A stretch of DNA of 64,000 nt from CAYNMC01 sp964398365 (GTDB lineage Bacteria; Patescibacteriota; Microgenomatia; UBA1400; CAYNMC01). A program made the position numbers and the translations under genes. Below the pieces are notes generated by a model. The model saw nothing but the letters and a program-made list of their open reading frames with translations. It was not told the DNA's origin and ran no database searches. Below are positions 55,241 through 64,000 of this stretch, in pieces. The stretch is from the NCBI GenBank assembly GCA_964398365.1, contig CAYNMC010000037.1:1-64000 (forward strand). Reading direction: 5' to 3'. The first letter of the stretch is position 1. Each line of letters begins with the position of its first letter.

Positions 55241-58200
55241 TCAACGATATTCATCCCAACTTTTAATCTTTAAATCAGTAAGTTTTTTTTGACTCATTGC
55301 TTTGGTAAAAGTGATCGCATTTTCTAGATTGGTAATTAAAGGAATATTAAAATCAACCGCTTTTCGACGAATAAGATAACCTTCATAACTTGCCGATTTT
55401 GACGGAAAGGTAAAATTTCTTTTTCGACTAATGTTGATTACTAGCTCCACTTGCTTATTTTCAATCAGTTCAAGAATTTGAGGTTTTTTTCTCTCTTTAG
55501 ATTTATAAGCTTTAATAATTTTTAAGCCATTTTTAATTAAAAAATCAGCGGTACCAGGAGAAGCATAAAGGCAAAATCTTCGAGCAAGCATTTTTGCGCT
55601 CTTTAAGAATAAATTTTTATTCTCTTTACCTCCTAAGCTTAATAAAATTGATTTTTTGGGCAGTTTTATGCCAGCGGCTAAAACAGATTTTAAATAAGCC
55701 TCATAAAAATCTTCACCCAAAGCAGCAATCTCACCAGTAGAAGCCATTTCCACCCTTAAAACAGGATCAGCACCCCGAAGTCTGGTAAAGGAAAACTGGG
55801 GAGATTTAATTCCCAACCACGATAAATTAATCTCCGGATAAACTTTAAGTTTTTTGCCAAGCATGGCGGCAATTGCCAAGTCGACAAAATTAATTTTACT
55901 TACTTTCGAAACAAAGGGAAAAGAACGGGAAGCTCTTAAATTACATTCAATTACCATAATTTTATTATCTTTAATCAAATACTGAACGTTAAAAGGACCA
56001 GTAATCTTTAAAGCACTGCTGATTTTTTTAGTAATTTCTACCAATCGCTTCTGGAGAGAATTGGTTAAATAGTAAGGGGGAAAAACCAAAGTAGCATCGC
56101 CGGAATGAACACCGGCATTTTCTATATGTTCAGAAATTGCCTGAATAATAACTTTACCTTTTTGGGCTACTCCATCAACATCAATTTCTTTAGCATTCTC
56201 AATAAATTTACTTATCACCAGAGGATATTTTCGGGAAACAACCAGACTTCTGAATAAAAATTTTTCTAAATCTGATTTTTGCTGAGCCACAAACATTGCT
56301 GTTCCAGATAAAACATAGGAGGGTCTTACAAGGACTGGAAAACCAATTTTCTGAGTATAAGCAAAGGCTTCTTCTTTGTGACTAAAACTTTGCCATGGAG
56401 GTTGAAAAATTTTCAAAGAATCCAAAAGTTGAGAAAATTTATGGCGATTTTCTGCCTTATCAATTGCGCTTGCTGGTGTTCCCAAAATGGGAATTTTAAG
56501 TCTAGTTAACTCTTTCGCAAGATTATTGGCAATTTGACCACCAAAGGAAAGCACTAAAGCATCCGGTTTTTCCAACTGGCAAATATCAGCAATTTTCTCA
56601 AAAGTTAATTCTTCAAAATAAAGTTTATTGCCAATATCAAAATCGGTAGAAACGGTTTCGGGATTACAGTTAACCATAATCGTTTGCCAACCAGCCTTCA
56701 GCAAAGCCCACGCTGCATGAACCGCACACCAATCAAATTCCACTGAAGAACCAATACAATAGGGACCAGAACCAAGAATTAAGGCTTTTTTCTGCTTGTT
56801 TTTTAAAAAATTAAAATCGTGTTTCCCTTGTTGGTAACTTAAATACAAATAATTAGTCTTAGCGGGAAACTCCGCGGCGACCGTGTCTATCTGTTTCACT
56901 TTTGCGAGAATTTGTTTTTTTTGTCTTATTTTTCTAATCTCACTTTCTTTCCTCTCCCATTTCTGGGCTAAATATTCATCAGAAAAACCCAAAATTTTAG
57001 CTTTTTTAAGGAGCTGAGAGTTAAAAATGCCGATCTTTTTATCAAAATTAACCAACTCCTTAATCTGCTGCAAAAACCAACAATCAATAGCGGTAAGTTT
57101 ATTAACAATTTCAATGGTTACTCCTTTACTCAGGGCTGCCGCAAGCGCAAAAAGCCGTTTGGGAGTAGGCTCCTTTAATTCTTTTTTAAGTTCCCTTAAA
57201 CTTTTGTTTTTAAACTCACGATAAAAAGAATCCAACAACCCATTTTGGTTGATACCCAGCATTCTGATTGCTTTTTGTAGGGCTTCGGGAAAATTGCGCC
57301 CTAAGGCCATCACCTCACCCACGCTTTTCATCTCCGTACCTAAATTTTTGCCAACTTCTTTAAATTTTTCTAAATCCCAACGGGGAACTTTAAGGGCCAA
57401 ATAATCCAATGCTGGTTCAAAAAAAGCTGTGGTTTTTTTAGTAATTTTATTTTTTAATTCAAAAAGCGAGTAACCCAAAGCAAGTTTCGTCGCCACAAAG
57501 GCTAAAGGGTAACCGGTAGCCTTAGAAGCTAAAGCAGAAGAACGAGATAAACGAGCATTAACTTCGATAATCCGATAATCAAAAACACGAGGATTAAGGG
57601 CAAACTGAATATTGCACTCGCCCACGATACCCAAATAACGAATAAGTTTGATGGCCAAATTCCGCAAGGTTTGATATTCAAAATCATTTAAAGTTTGAGA
57701 AGGAGCCACCACAATACTTTCGCCGGTATGAATTCCCATCGGATCAAAATTCTCCATGTTGCAAATTGTTAAACAATTATCATCCTGATCACGAATAACC
57801 TCGTATTCGATTTCCTTCCAGCCTCCAAGGTATTCTTCAATTAAAACTTGAGGACTAATTGATAAAGATTTTCTTAACGCTTCTTTAAACTCCTTCCGGT
57901 TAGTCACCAGTTTAGAACCCAAACCTCCCAAGGCAAAACCAGCCCGCAAAATTGCAGGAAAACCAATCTTTTCAATTGCCGGAATGCCTGCTTTTAAATT
58001 ACTAATGGCAATACTTTTTGGTGTCAATAGATTCGCTTTTTTCAGGCAATCTACAAAAAACTGTCTGTCTTCGGTCTTTAGAATTGCTTCGATCGGCGTA
58101 CCTAAAACCCGAACTTTAAATTTTTCAAAAACCTTTTCTTTCGCAAGTTGTAAACCGCAGTTTAAAGCCGTTTGGCCACCAAAACCAAGCAATATTCCCT

Positions 58201-58468
58201 GAGGTCTTTCTTTTTTGATAACTTTGGTGACAAAATCAGCCGTTACTGGTAGAAAATAAATTTTATCAGCCAATTTCGCCGAAGTTTGAATAGTAGCAAT
58301 GTTGGGATTAATTAAAATGGTTTCCAAGCCCTCTTCTTTTAATGCCTTTAAGCATTGAGAACCAGAATAATCAAATTCGCCGGCTTCACCAATTTTAATT
58401 GCCCCAGAACCAAGAACTAAAACTTTTTTAATTTTCAAATGGAAATTTCTTCTTACCGAGGAAATCAT
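55241..58468 (-). CDS. carB: Carbamoyl-phosphate synthase large subunit
   Basis: 1075 aa, full length. Two homologous ATP-grasp halves: LVLGSGAIKIGEAGEFDYSG and RAGFALGGLGSK in the first; LILGSGPYCIGSSVEFDWC and RPSYVLSGTAMFVA in the second. A C-terminal MGS-like allosteric domain (about 940-1060) follows. It makes carbamoyl phosphate from bicarbonate, ATP and ammonia passed from CarA. Overlap with carA is 4 nt (ATGA). Confidence 0.96.
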   Translation of the reverse strand: MISSVRRNFHLKIKKVLVLGSGAIKIGEAGEFDYSGSQCLKALKEEGLETILINPNIATIQTSAKLADKIYFLPVTADFVTKVIKKERPQGILLGFGGQTALNCGLQLAKEKVFEKFKVRVLGTPIEAILKTEDRQFFVDCLKKANLLTPKSIAISNLKAGIPAIEKIGFPAILRAGFALGGLGSKLVTNRKEFKEALRKSLSISPQVLIEEYLGGWKEIEYEVIRDQDDNCLTICNMENFDPMGIHTGESIVVAPSQTLNDFEYQTLRNLAIKLIRYLGIVGECNIQFALNPRVFDYRIIEVNARLSRSSALASKATGYPLAFVATKLALGYSLFELKNKITKKTTAFFEPALDYLALKVPRWDLEKFKEVGKNLGTEMKSVGEVMALGRNFPEALQKAIRMLGINQNGLLDSFYREFKNKSLRELKKELKEPTPKRLFALAAALSKGVTIEIVNKLTAIDCWFLQQIKELVNFDKKIGIFNSQLLKKAKILGFSDEYLAQKWERKESEIRKIRQKKQILAKVKQIDTVAAEFPAKTNYLYLSYQQGKHDFNFLKNKQKKALILGSGPYCIGSSVEFDWCAVHAAWALLKAGWQTIMVNCNPETVSTDFDIGNKLYFEELTFEKIADICQLEKPDALVLSFGGQIANNLAKELTRLKIPILGTPASAIDKAENRHKFSQLLDSLKIFQPPWQSFSHKEEAFAYTQKIGFPVLVRPSYVLSGTAMFVAQQKSDLEKFLFRSLVVSRKYPLVISKFIENAKEIDVDGVAQKGKVIIQAISEHIENAGVHSGDATLVFPPYYLTNSLQKRLVEITKKISSALKITGPFNVQYLIKDNKIMVIECNLRASRSFPFVSKVSKINFVDLAIAAMLGKKLKVYPEINLSWLGIKSPQFSFTRLRGADPVLRVEMASTGEIAALGEDFYEAYLKSVLAAGIKLPKKSILLSLGGKENKNLFLKSAKMLARRFCLYASPGTADFLIKNGLKIIKAYKSKERKKPQILELIENKQVELVINISRKRNFTFPSKSASYEGYLIRRKAVDFNIPLITNLENAITFTKAMSQKKLTDLKIKSWDEYR

Positions 58469-59541
58469 TTCTTAGCAAAAAATTCTATTTTTTTTACAAA
58501 TTCTTGAAACACCCAAAGAGTATCGGTGGGACCAGGACAACCTTCAGGATGAAACTGGACTGCCATAAAAGGAAATTTTTGATGGATAATCCCTTCATTG
58601 GTACCATCATTTAAATTAACGAACCATTCCTGCCAGCCTCTTGGCAAACTCTTTTTTTCAACGGCATAACCATGATTTTGACTGGTAATATAGGCACGGC
58701 GTTGACCCACCAATAAAACCGGCTGATTAACAGAACGATGTCCATATTTCATTTTATAAGTTTTGGCACCAGCGGCCAAAGCCAACAATTGATTACCTAA
58801 ACAAATTCCCAAAATCGGTAATTTTTTAAACATTAACTTTTGAATAAACTTAATGGTTTTTTTAAGAATTTGCGGATCTCCTGGCCCATTACTGATTACC
58901 ACCCCATCGATCTCACTGTCAATAAAATCGTAATCCCAAGGAACGCGTTTAATTGTTAAGCCTAAACGATAAAGAGCTCTTAGAAGTCCCATTTTGACAC
59001 CGCAGTCTATCAGGAGAATTTTTTTATCACCATTTTTATAAATTATTGGCTTCCGACAAGAAGTTTCCCTTACCCAAGAGTTAGTAATTTTCTGCTTTAA
59101 CTGCTCACCAATCAAGCCACAAGTTGAAATTTTACCCATCATTGTTCCTTTTTCTCGCAGTCTTTGGGTTAAACTACGCGTATCAATTTCTGTTAAGCCG
59201 GGAATTTTATTTTCTGCCAAATATTGATCCAATGTCTTTTTGGCTTCTCGATGAGAAAGATCATTAATCAGCGAAGAAACAATTAAACCTCTAACTTGAA
59301 TTTTTTCTGACTCAAAATTTTGAATCATTTGCTTTTTAAACACGGGCAAGGGCACACCATAATTACCAATCAAAGGATAGGTAAAAGTAAGAATTTGGCC
59401 AGCGTAAGAAGGATCTGTGAGGCTTTGAGGATAACCAGTCATGGCGGTATTAAAAACTACTTCTCCTTCAGCCTCACCCACGTAACCAAATAATTTACCC
59501 ACAAAAACCGTCCCGTCTTCAAGATACAAAGATCCTTGCAT
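58465..59541 (-). CDS. carA: Carbamoyl-phosphate synthase small (glutaminase) subunit
   Basis: 358 aa. N-terminal CarA domain (LEDGTVFVGKLFGYVGE, VFNTAMTGYPQSLTDPSYAGQ), then class I amidotransferase with Cys 247 (LGICLGNQLLA) and His 331, Glu 333 (VQFHPEG). It supplies ammonia to CarB. It starts 16 nt after the dnaE stop, so carAB may be transcribed with dnaE. Confidence 0.96.
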   Translation of the reverse strand: MQGSLYLEDGTVFVGKLFGYVGEAEGEVVFNTAMTGYPQSLTDPSYAGQILTFTYPLIGNYGVPLPVFKKQMIQNFESEKIQVRGLIVSSLINDLSHREAKKTLDQYLAENKIPGLTEIDTRSLTQRLREKGTMMGKISTCGLIGEQLKQKITNSWVRETSCRKPIIYKNGDKKILLIDCGVKMGLLRALYRLGLTIKRVPWDYDFIDSEIDGVVISNGPGDPQILKKTIKFIQKLMFKKLPILGICLGNQLLALAAGAKTYKMKYGHRSVNQPVLLVGQRRAYITSQNHGYAVEKKSLPRGWQEWFVNLNDGTNEGIIHQKFPFMAVQFHPEGCPGPTDTLWVFQEFVKKIEFFAKK

Positions 59542-59556
59542 ATTTTCGCGACGTTG

Positions 59557-62500
59557 TTAAGCCAAAATTTCTTTTATTTTTGTTTTTAATTCAGTTGAAT
59601 AATCAACTCCATAAGGTAGAACTAATCTTTTAATAACTTTATCTTTAATTTTAAACTCAAGGGTCAGTTTATCTTTACCTTTATATTTTTGCAAAAGCTT
59701 GCTTAATTCTTGCAAAATAGGTTTAGGGGTAGCCGCTGGAATTTCTAAAATAAATTCAGAATTTTCTTGAATATTTTCTTCAGCAGCATTTTTAATATCT
59801 TCCACTAAAAGAGAGAGCTTTTCTTCGCGCCAGTCTAAAGTCCCGGTAACCATCACTACCTTATCCTCCCTTAAGAAAGTTTTAGTCTTTTCAAAAACTT
59901 TAGGAAAAATCACCAAATCAATTTTATCTACGCCGTCTTTAAGGGTGACAAAAGCCATTTCCTGATTATTCCGTTTGGTAAAAACGCGCCTCACCTCCTC
60001 AACAATGCCGGCAATAACAATTCTCTGGCCTTCATCGATTGAGGTCAACTCACCAATTTTATGGGTGGTGCGTTGATTTATTTTTTGCAAAAGAGAAGAA
60101 AGAGGATGAGGGGTAAGATTAAAACCCAAAAGATTCTTTTCCAACATCAAAAGATCAGTTTGAGAAAGTTCCTTAATATCAGGCAAATGATCCTCTAAGT
60201 TATTTAGTTTATGAGGATTTAAACCTTCAAAAAGTGAAGTTTGACCTTGGAGGCGATTTTTATTTTCTGTTTCAATCCGTTTTCTTATCTCTTCTAAGGC
60301 TGAAAGCAAAGCAGCTCTTTTTCCAAAACTATCCAATGCCCCTACCTGAATTAAAGATTCTAAAACTTTCTTATTAACCTTTTGATTATCAGTACGGGAA
60401 CATAAATCAGTTAAAGACTTAAAATCGCCTTTTTGCTGCCTTTTTTCTAAAATTTCCGAAATTGCTGCCTGACCGACATTTTTAATCGCCGACAAACCAA
60501 AACGAATTGCTTTACCATTAAGTGAGTAGGGATGAGGTTCAATGGTAAAACCTATTTGAGAACGATTAATATCTGGCGGATTCACAAAAATTCCCATTCG
60601 CCGACATTCTTCCACTTCTAAAGCAATTTTATCTTTATTATCCGCTTCGGCAGTAAGAAGCGCAGCCATAAATTCGACCGGATAATTGGCTTTCATATAA
60701 GCAGTTTGGTAAGCAATCATCGCATAAGAAGCCGAGTGAGATTTATTAAAACCATAGCCAGCAAATCTTTCAATATAATGCCAAACTTTTTCTGCGGTTT
60801 TTTTTGGATAACCTTTCTGCTGAGCCCCGGCAATAAACTTTTTTTTCTCTTTTAACATAATCGCTTTTTTCTTTTTGCCAATGGCCCGCCGTAAGACGTC
60901 AGCCTCAGCTAAACTATAGCCTGCCATTTTATTGGCAATCTGTAAACATTGTTCCTGATAAACAGCAATGCCATAAGTTTCCTCTAAAATTTCTTTTAAA
61001 TCTTGGTGGGGATAAACAATCTTATCTTTCTGTTCTTTACCTTTAATAAACTCAGGAATCAGCTCCATCGGTCCGGGTCGATAAAGGGCCACCATGGCAG
61101 CAATATCAGAAAAACGTGCCGGCTTAAGGTTTTTTGCCAACCGTCTCATGCCCGCTGACTCCAATTGAAAAACACCGGCGGTTTCTCCTCTTGAAAGCAT
61201 TTCATAAACCTTTTTATCATCTAAAGGAATTTCAGAAATATCAACGGTAAGACCGCGTTCTTGTTTTACAAAATCAATAGCTTTTTGGAGAATTGTAAGA
61301 TTCCTTAAGCCTAAAAAATCCATTTTTAAAAGACCAATTGCTTTATCAGAAATGTTAAGGTCAAGCGCATACATATCATATTGGGTAATAATTTTTTCGC
61401 CACGCGATTCTCGTTGAAGCGGCGTATATTCTGTGAGGTCTTTATCGGCAATTACCACACCAGCAGCATGGGTAGAAGCATGACGGGTACAACCCTCAAC
61501 CTTTTTTGCTAAATCCAATAATTTTTTAAAGCGGGGCTGGGCATAGATCTCTTGAAGCTCATAGACTGTTGAGAGGGCTTGGTCAATCGTAAAGCCAAAG
61601 GGGATAAGTTTAGCGATTTTATCAGGCTCGGCATAGGGCATACCCAAAACTCTACCAATATCACGGACGCTGCCTCTTGCCTCCATGGTACCAAAGGTAA
61701 TAATTTGGGCTACTTTAGTCTTGCCGTATTTTTGCGTTACATAAGCAATGACTTCATCGCGACGATCTTCAGCAAAATCCAAATCAATATCCGGAGGGGT
61801 AGGCCGGTCGGGATTTAAAAATCGCTCAAAAGGCAAACCATGTTCTAAGGGATTAATGGAGGTAATTCTTAAAATATAAGAAACTACGGAACCGGCGGCG
61901 CTACCTCTGCCGGGTCCTACCCTGATGCCTTGTTCTTTAGCCCAATTAACTAAATCGGCAACAATTAAAAAATAAGTAGCAAAACCCTTTTGACAAATCA
62001 CAGAAAGTTCATAATCAACTCTCTTTTTAATTTCGGCGGAAGGGTTGGGAAATCTTAGAGGCAATCTTTCCCATGTCAATTGCTTCAAATAAGCCTCAGC
62101 AGTAACTTTTGGTGGTAAAGGAAAATGGGGTAAAATCCATTTACCAATAGCAATTTCCAACTGGCAACTTTCCGCAATTTTTAAGGTATTTTTTAAGGCA
62201 TCAGGGTAGGCAGAAAAAAGTGCTGCCATTTCTTGACCAGACCTTAAATAAAAAGTTGGCGAATCGAGCATTGATAAACGATTTTCATCAGCAATTGTCT
62301 TTTTTGTCTGAACGGCTAAAAGCGCATCTTGAGCCTCAGCGTCTTCTTTCTCTACATAATGAATATCATTCGTCGCCACTAAAGGAATTCCTAATTTTCT
62401 TGAAAGTTCAATAATTTTTTTATTAGCAAAATCTTGTTTGGCTAAACCCTCATGAGCTTGAATTTCCAAATAAAAATCATCAGCAAAAATTTCTAAGAAT

Positions 62501-62982
62501 TTTTTGGCCGCTATTTCTGCTTCTTCCTCTTGACGTTTTATAAAAAAAGAGGCTATTTCGCCTTCTAAGCAGGCGCTCGTAGCCAATAAACCTTTTCGAT
62601 ATTTATTTAGCAGCTCAAAATCGACTCTTGGTTTATAATAAAAGCCTTCAAGATGGGCTTGGGTAACTAATTTCATTAAATTCTTATAACCCACTTCATT
62701 TTTGGCTAATAAAACTAAATGATATTGATCAGCATCAACATGAGCTTGTTTGTCAAAACGAGAACGCTGGGCCATATAAACTTCACAACCAATAATCGGT
62801 TTTATACCTTTTTCTTTACATTCAAGATAAAACGGCACTACACCATACATTACCCCATGATCGGTAAGGGCTAAGGCTTTCATTTTATATTGGAGGGCCT
62901 TAGCCACCAATTTAGGAATTTTCGCTAAACCATCAAGTAACGAATATTCGGAATGAGTATGTAAGTGAACAAAATCGATCAA
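59557..62982 (-). CDS. dnaE: DNA polymerase III alpha subunit DnaE
   Basis: 1141 aa. PHP domain at the start (HLHTHSEYSLLDGL, ALTDHGVMYG), palm with the catalytic PDIDLDFAEDRRDEV (about residue 395), then VYQEQCLQIA, GYGFNKSHSASYA, tandem HhH region and an OB fold near the C-terminus (VIAGIVEEVRRVFTKRN). No intein or frameshift. It is the replicative polymerase. Its ATG overlaps the gatB stop. Confidence 0.97.
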   Translation of the reverse strand: MIDFVHLHTHSEYSLLDGLAKIPKLVAKALQYKMKALALTDHGVMYGVVPFYLECKEKGIKPIIGCEVYMAQRSRFDKQAHVDADQYHLVLLAKNEVGYKNLMKLVTQAHLEGFYYKPRVDFELLNKYRKGLLATSACLEGEIASFFIKRQEEEAEIAAKKFLEIFADDFYLEIQAHEGLAKQDFANKKIIELSRKLGIPLVATNDIHYVEKEDAEAQDALLAVQTKKTIADENRLSMLDSPTFYLRSGQEMAALFSAYPDALKNTLKIAESCQLEIAIGKWILPHFPLPPKVTAEAYLKQLTWERLPLRFPNPSAEIKKRVDYELSVICQKGFATYFLIVADLVNWAKEQGIRVGPGRGSAAGSVVSYILRITSINPLEHGLPFERFLNPDRPTPPDIDLDFAEDRRDEVIAYVTQKYGKTKVAQIITFGTMEARGSVRDIGRVLGMPYAEPDKIAKLIPFGFTIDQALSTVYELQEIYAQPRFKKLLDLAKKVEGCTRHASTHAAGVVIADKDLTEYTPLQRESRGEKIITQYDMYALDLNISDKAIGLLKMDFLGLRNLTILQKAIDFVKQERGLTVDISEIPLDDKKVYEMLSRGETAGVFQLESAGMRRLAKNLKPARFSDIAAMVALYRPGPMELIPEFIKGKEQKDKIVYPHQDLKEILEETYGIAVYQEQCLQIANKMAGYSLAEADVLRRAIGKKKKAIMLKEKKKFIAGAQQKGYPKKTAEKVWHYIERFAGYGFNKSHSASYAMIAYQTAYMKANYPVEFMAALLTAEADNKDKIALEVEECRRMGIFVNPPDINRSQIGFTIEPHPYSLNGKAIRFGLSAIKNVGQAAISEILEKRQQKGDFKSLTDLCSRTDNQKVNKKVLESLIQVGALDSFGKRAALLSALEEIRKRIETENKNRLQGQTSLFEGLNPHKLNNLEDHLPDIKELSQTDLLMLEKNLLGFNLTPHPLSSLLQKINQRTTHKIGELTSIDEGQRIVIAGIVEEVRRVFTKRNNQEMAFVTLKDGVDKIDLVIFPKVFEKTKTFLREDKVVMVTGTLDWREEKLSLLVEDIKNAAEENIQENSEFILEIPAATPKPILQELSKLLQKYKGKDKLTLEFKIKDKVIKRLVLPYGVDYSTELKTKIKEILA

Positions 62983-64000
62983 GGCTTGCTAACTTCCATT
63001 AATTTTTCAATCAATTTCTTAATTATTAAAGGATTGCCTTTCCCTTTTAATTCCCTCATCACCTGTCCCACTAAAAATTCAAGAGCTGTTTTTTTACCCC
63101 CTTGATAATCATTTACGGCCTGAGCATTGTCACTTAAAATTCGTTTGATCAACAATAATAGCACTTTTTGATTGGGTTGATTTTGGTAGGCTTTATGAAG
63201 AAGCATCGCCACTAACTGAGCTGGTTGAGTCTGCCGAGGATCGATTTTTTTATTAATAATCATGTTGGTAATATCCTTAATCTTTTGTTTTATTTCTGTT
63301 AGCTTAACTGTCTGTCTTTTGCTTTTCGCTTTTTGCAAGATTTTTACACTCTCTTCAAAATACGCTGCCACTTTCTTGTCGTTGGCTAAAATCTTAGCAT
63401 TTGTTGCTAACAACCCATAATCTTTAATAAACCTTTTTATTTTTTCTTCAGGTAATTCAGGTAAAATTCTCTTTAACTTTTCACTTTTAACTTTTAAGTC
63501 AATAAACGGTGGAATATCCGGTTCTGGAAAATAACGATAATCGTGTGACTCTTCTTTCTGCCTCTGGGAGTAAGTTTTTCCGATTTTTTCATCAAAACCT
63601 CGAGTTTCCTGAATGGGTATTTTACCTTTGTCAATAAGCATTTTTTGTCTTTGGATCTCATAATTAATGGCCTTAGCCACAAACCTGAAAGAATTTATAT
63701 TTTTAACCTCGACTTTATATTTTGGTAAAGGTGATGCTTTGGTGGTTAAGGGAGAGGCTAAAGAAATATTAACCTCCAATCTCATTGAACCTTTCTCCAT
63801 GTCACAATCGGAAACCTCTAAATAACGAATGATTTGTTGAATTTTCTTCAAATAGCTTACCGCTTCTTCGGGACTGTTAATCTCCGGCTCGCTCACAATC
63901 TCTACCAAGGGCACGCCTGAACGATTAAAATCAATCAGTGTCATTTTCTCACCATTAATAAAAGTATGGACTAATTTGCCGGTATCTTCTTCAAGATGAA
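62979..64000 (-). CDS. gatB: Aspartyl/glutamyl-tRNA amidotransferase subunit B, 5' end beyond the window
   Basis: About 340 codons are visible; the frame stays open to the right edge. HLEEDTGKL, DFNRSGVPLVEIVSEPE, MRLEVNISL, VEVKNINSFRFVAKAINYEI (split), RYFPEPDIPP and the helical YqeY-like tail FLVGQVMRELKGKGNP identify GatB. With GatC and GatA it converts Glu-tRNA-Gln or Asp-tRNA-Asn to the amide form. It overlaps dnaE by 4 nt. Confidence 0.95.
   Translation of the reverse strand, partial: HLEEDTGKLVHTFINGEKMTLIDFNRSGVPLVEIVSEPEINSPEEAVSYLKKIQQIIRYLEVSDCDMEKGSMRLEVNISLASPLTTKASPLPKYKVEVKNINSFRFVAKAINYEIQRQKMLIDKGKIPIQETRGFDEKIGKTYSQRQKEESHDYRYFPEPDIPPFIDLKVKSEKLKRILPELPEEKIKRFIKDYGLLATNAKILANDKKVAAYFEESVKILQKAKSKRQTVKLTEIKQKIKDITNMIINKKIDPRQTQPAQLVAMLLHKAYQNQPNQKVLLLLIKRILSDNAQAVNDYQGGKKTALEFLVGQVMRELKGKGNPLIIKKLIEKLMEVSKP

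Noticed and set aside
1..64000. CRISPR array, rRNA genes, integrated prophage
   Set aside because: No regularly spaced repeats, no rRNA signature sequence and no phage structural genes were seen.

Overview
The window reads as a chromosomal segment of a small-genome, AT-rich bacterium, most likely Candidate Phyla Radiation / Patescibacteria (Microgenomates-like). This is inferred from very compact gene packing with 4-base overlaps, many genes with almost no 5' leader, tRNAs with and without encoded CCA, and fragments of decayed mobile elements. TGA is used as a normal stop (porA, the pyr leader ORF), so the Gracilibacteria/SR1 code is excluded. No database search was possible, so lineage is an inference.

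Layout. 1-4.05 kb is an accessory strip: decayed transposase fragments, an unrecognised membrane protein, a recombinase remnant, five tRNAs, a broken GIY-YIG nuclease gene, and an intact REP-associated tyrosine transposase (RAYT) flanked by REP-like hairpins. 4.05-9.6 kb holds yqeY, membrane and envelope genes, a NYN-domain nuclease gene bracketed by two 74-bp direct repeats that each carry a near-consensus promoter, and four minus-strand tRNAs. 9.6-14.5 kb is a cluster of two ATP-grasp ligases, a class IV aminotransferase and a MurL-like epimerase, suggestive of unusual peptidoglycan-precursor or peptide chemistry. 14.5-19.6 kb holds elp3, a Trm9-like methyltransferase, a fused nucleotidyltransferase/CDP-alcohol transferase, three tRNAs and another dead transposase.

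19.6-25.7 kb carries envelope and DNA-maintenance genes (SGNH protein, ruvC, glycoside hydrolase, metallopeptidase, holA) and a phosphohexomutase. 25.8-37.4 kb is one tightly packed plus-strand central-carbon operon: PGI/PMI, PEP synthase, a divergent enolase, phosphoglycerate mutase, PfkB kinase, acetyl-CoA synthetase and a two-subunit 2-oxoacid:ferredoxin oxidoreductase. It links hexose phosphates, PEP/pyruvate and acetyl-CoA/acetate. A candidate operator overlaps its promoter. 37.4-45.2 kb holds dedA, lexA, a transglutaminase-like protein, a solute-binding protein, secG with two tRNAs, a large membrane protein, yraN and rplS.

45.2-59.5 kb (minus strand) is a complete de novo pyrimidine module: carA, carB, then promoter + leader peptide + terminator hairpin (a pyrBI-like attenuator), then a GTP cyclohydrolase II-like gene, a divergent pyrF paralogue, pyrB, pyrC, pyrD, pyrK, a 6-phospho-3-hexuloisomerase gene, canonical pyrF, pyrE, prs and pyrG. 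It is preceded by dnaE and by gatB, which runs off the right edge. The most novel parts are the attenuator and the three extra genes (GCHII-like, second pyrF, hexuloisomerase) inside the UMP/CTP operon.
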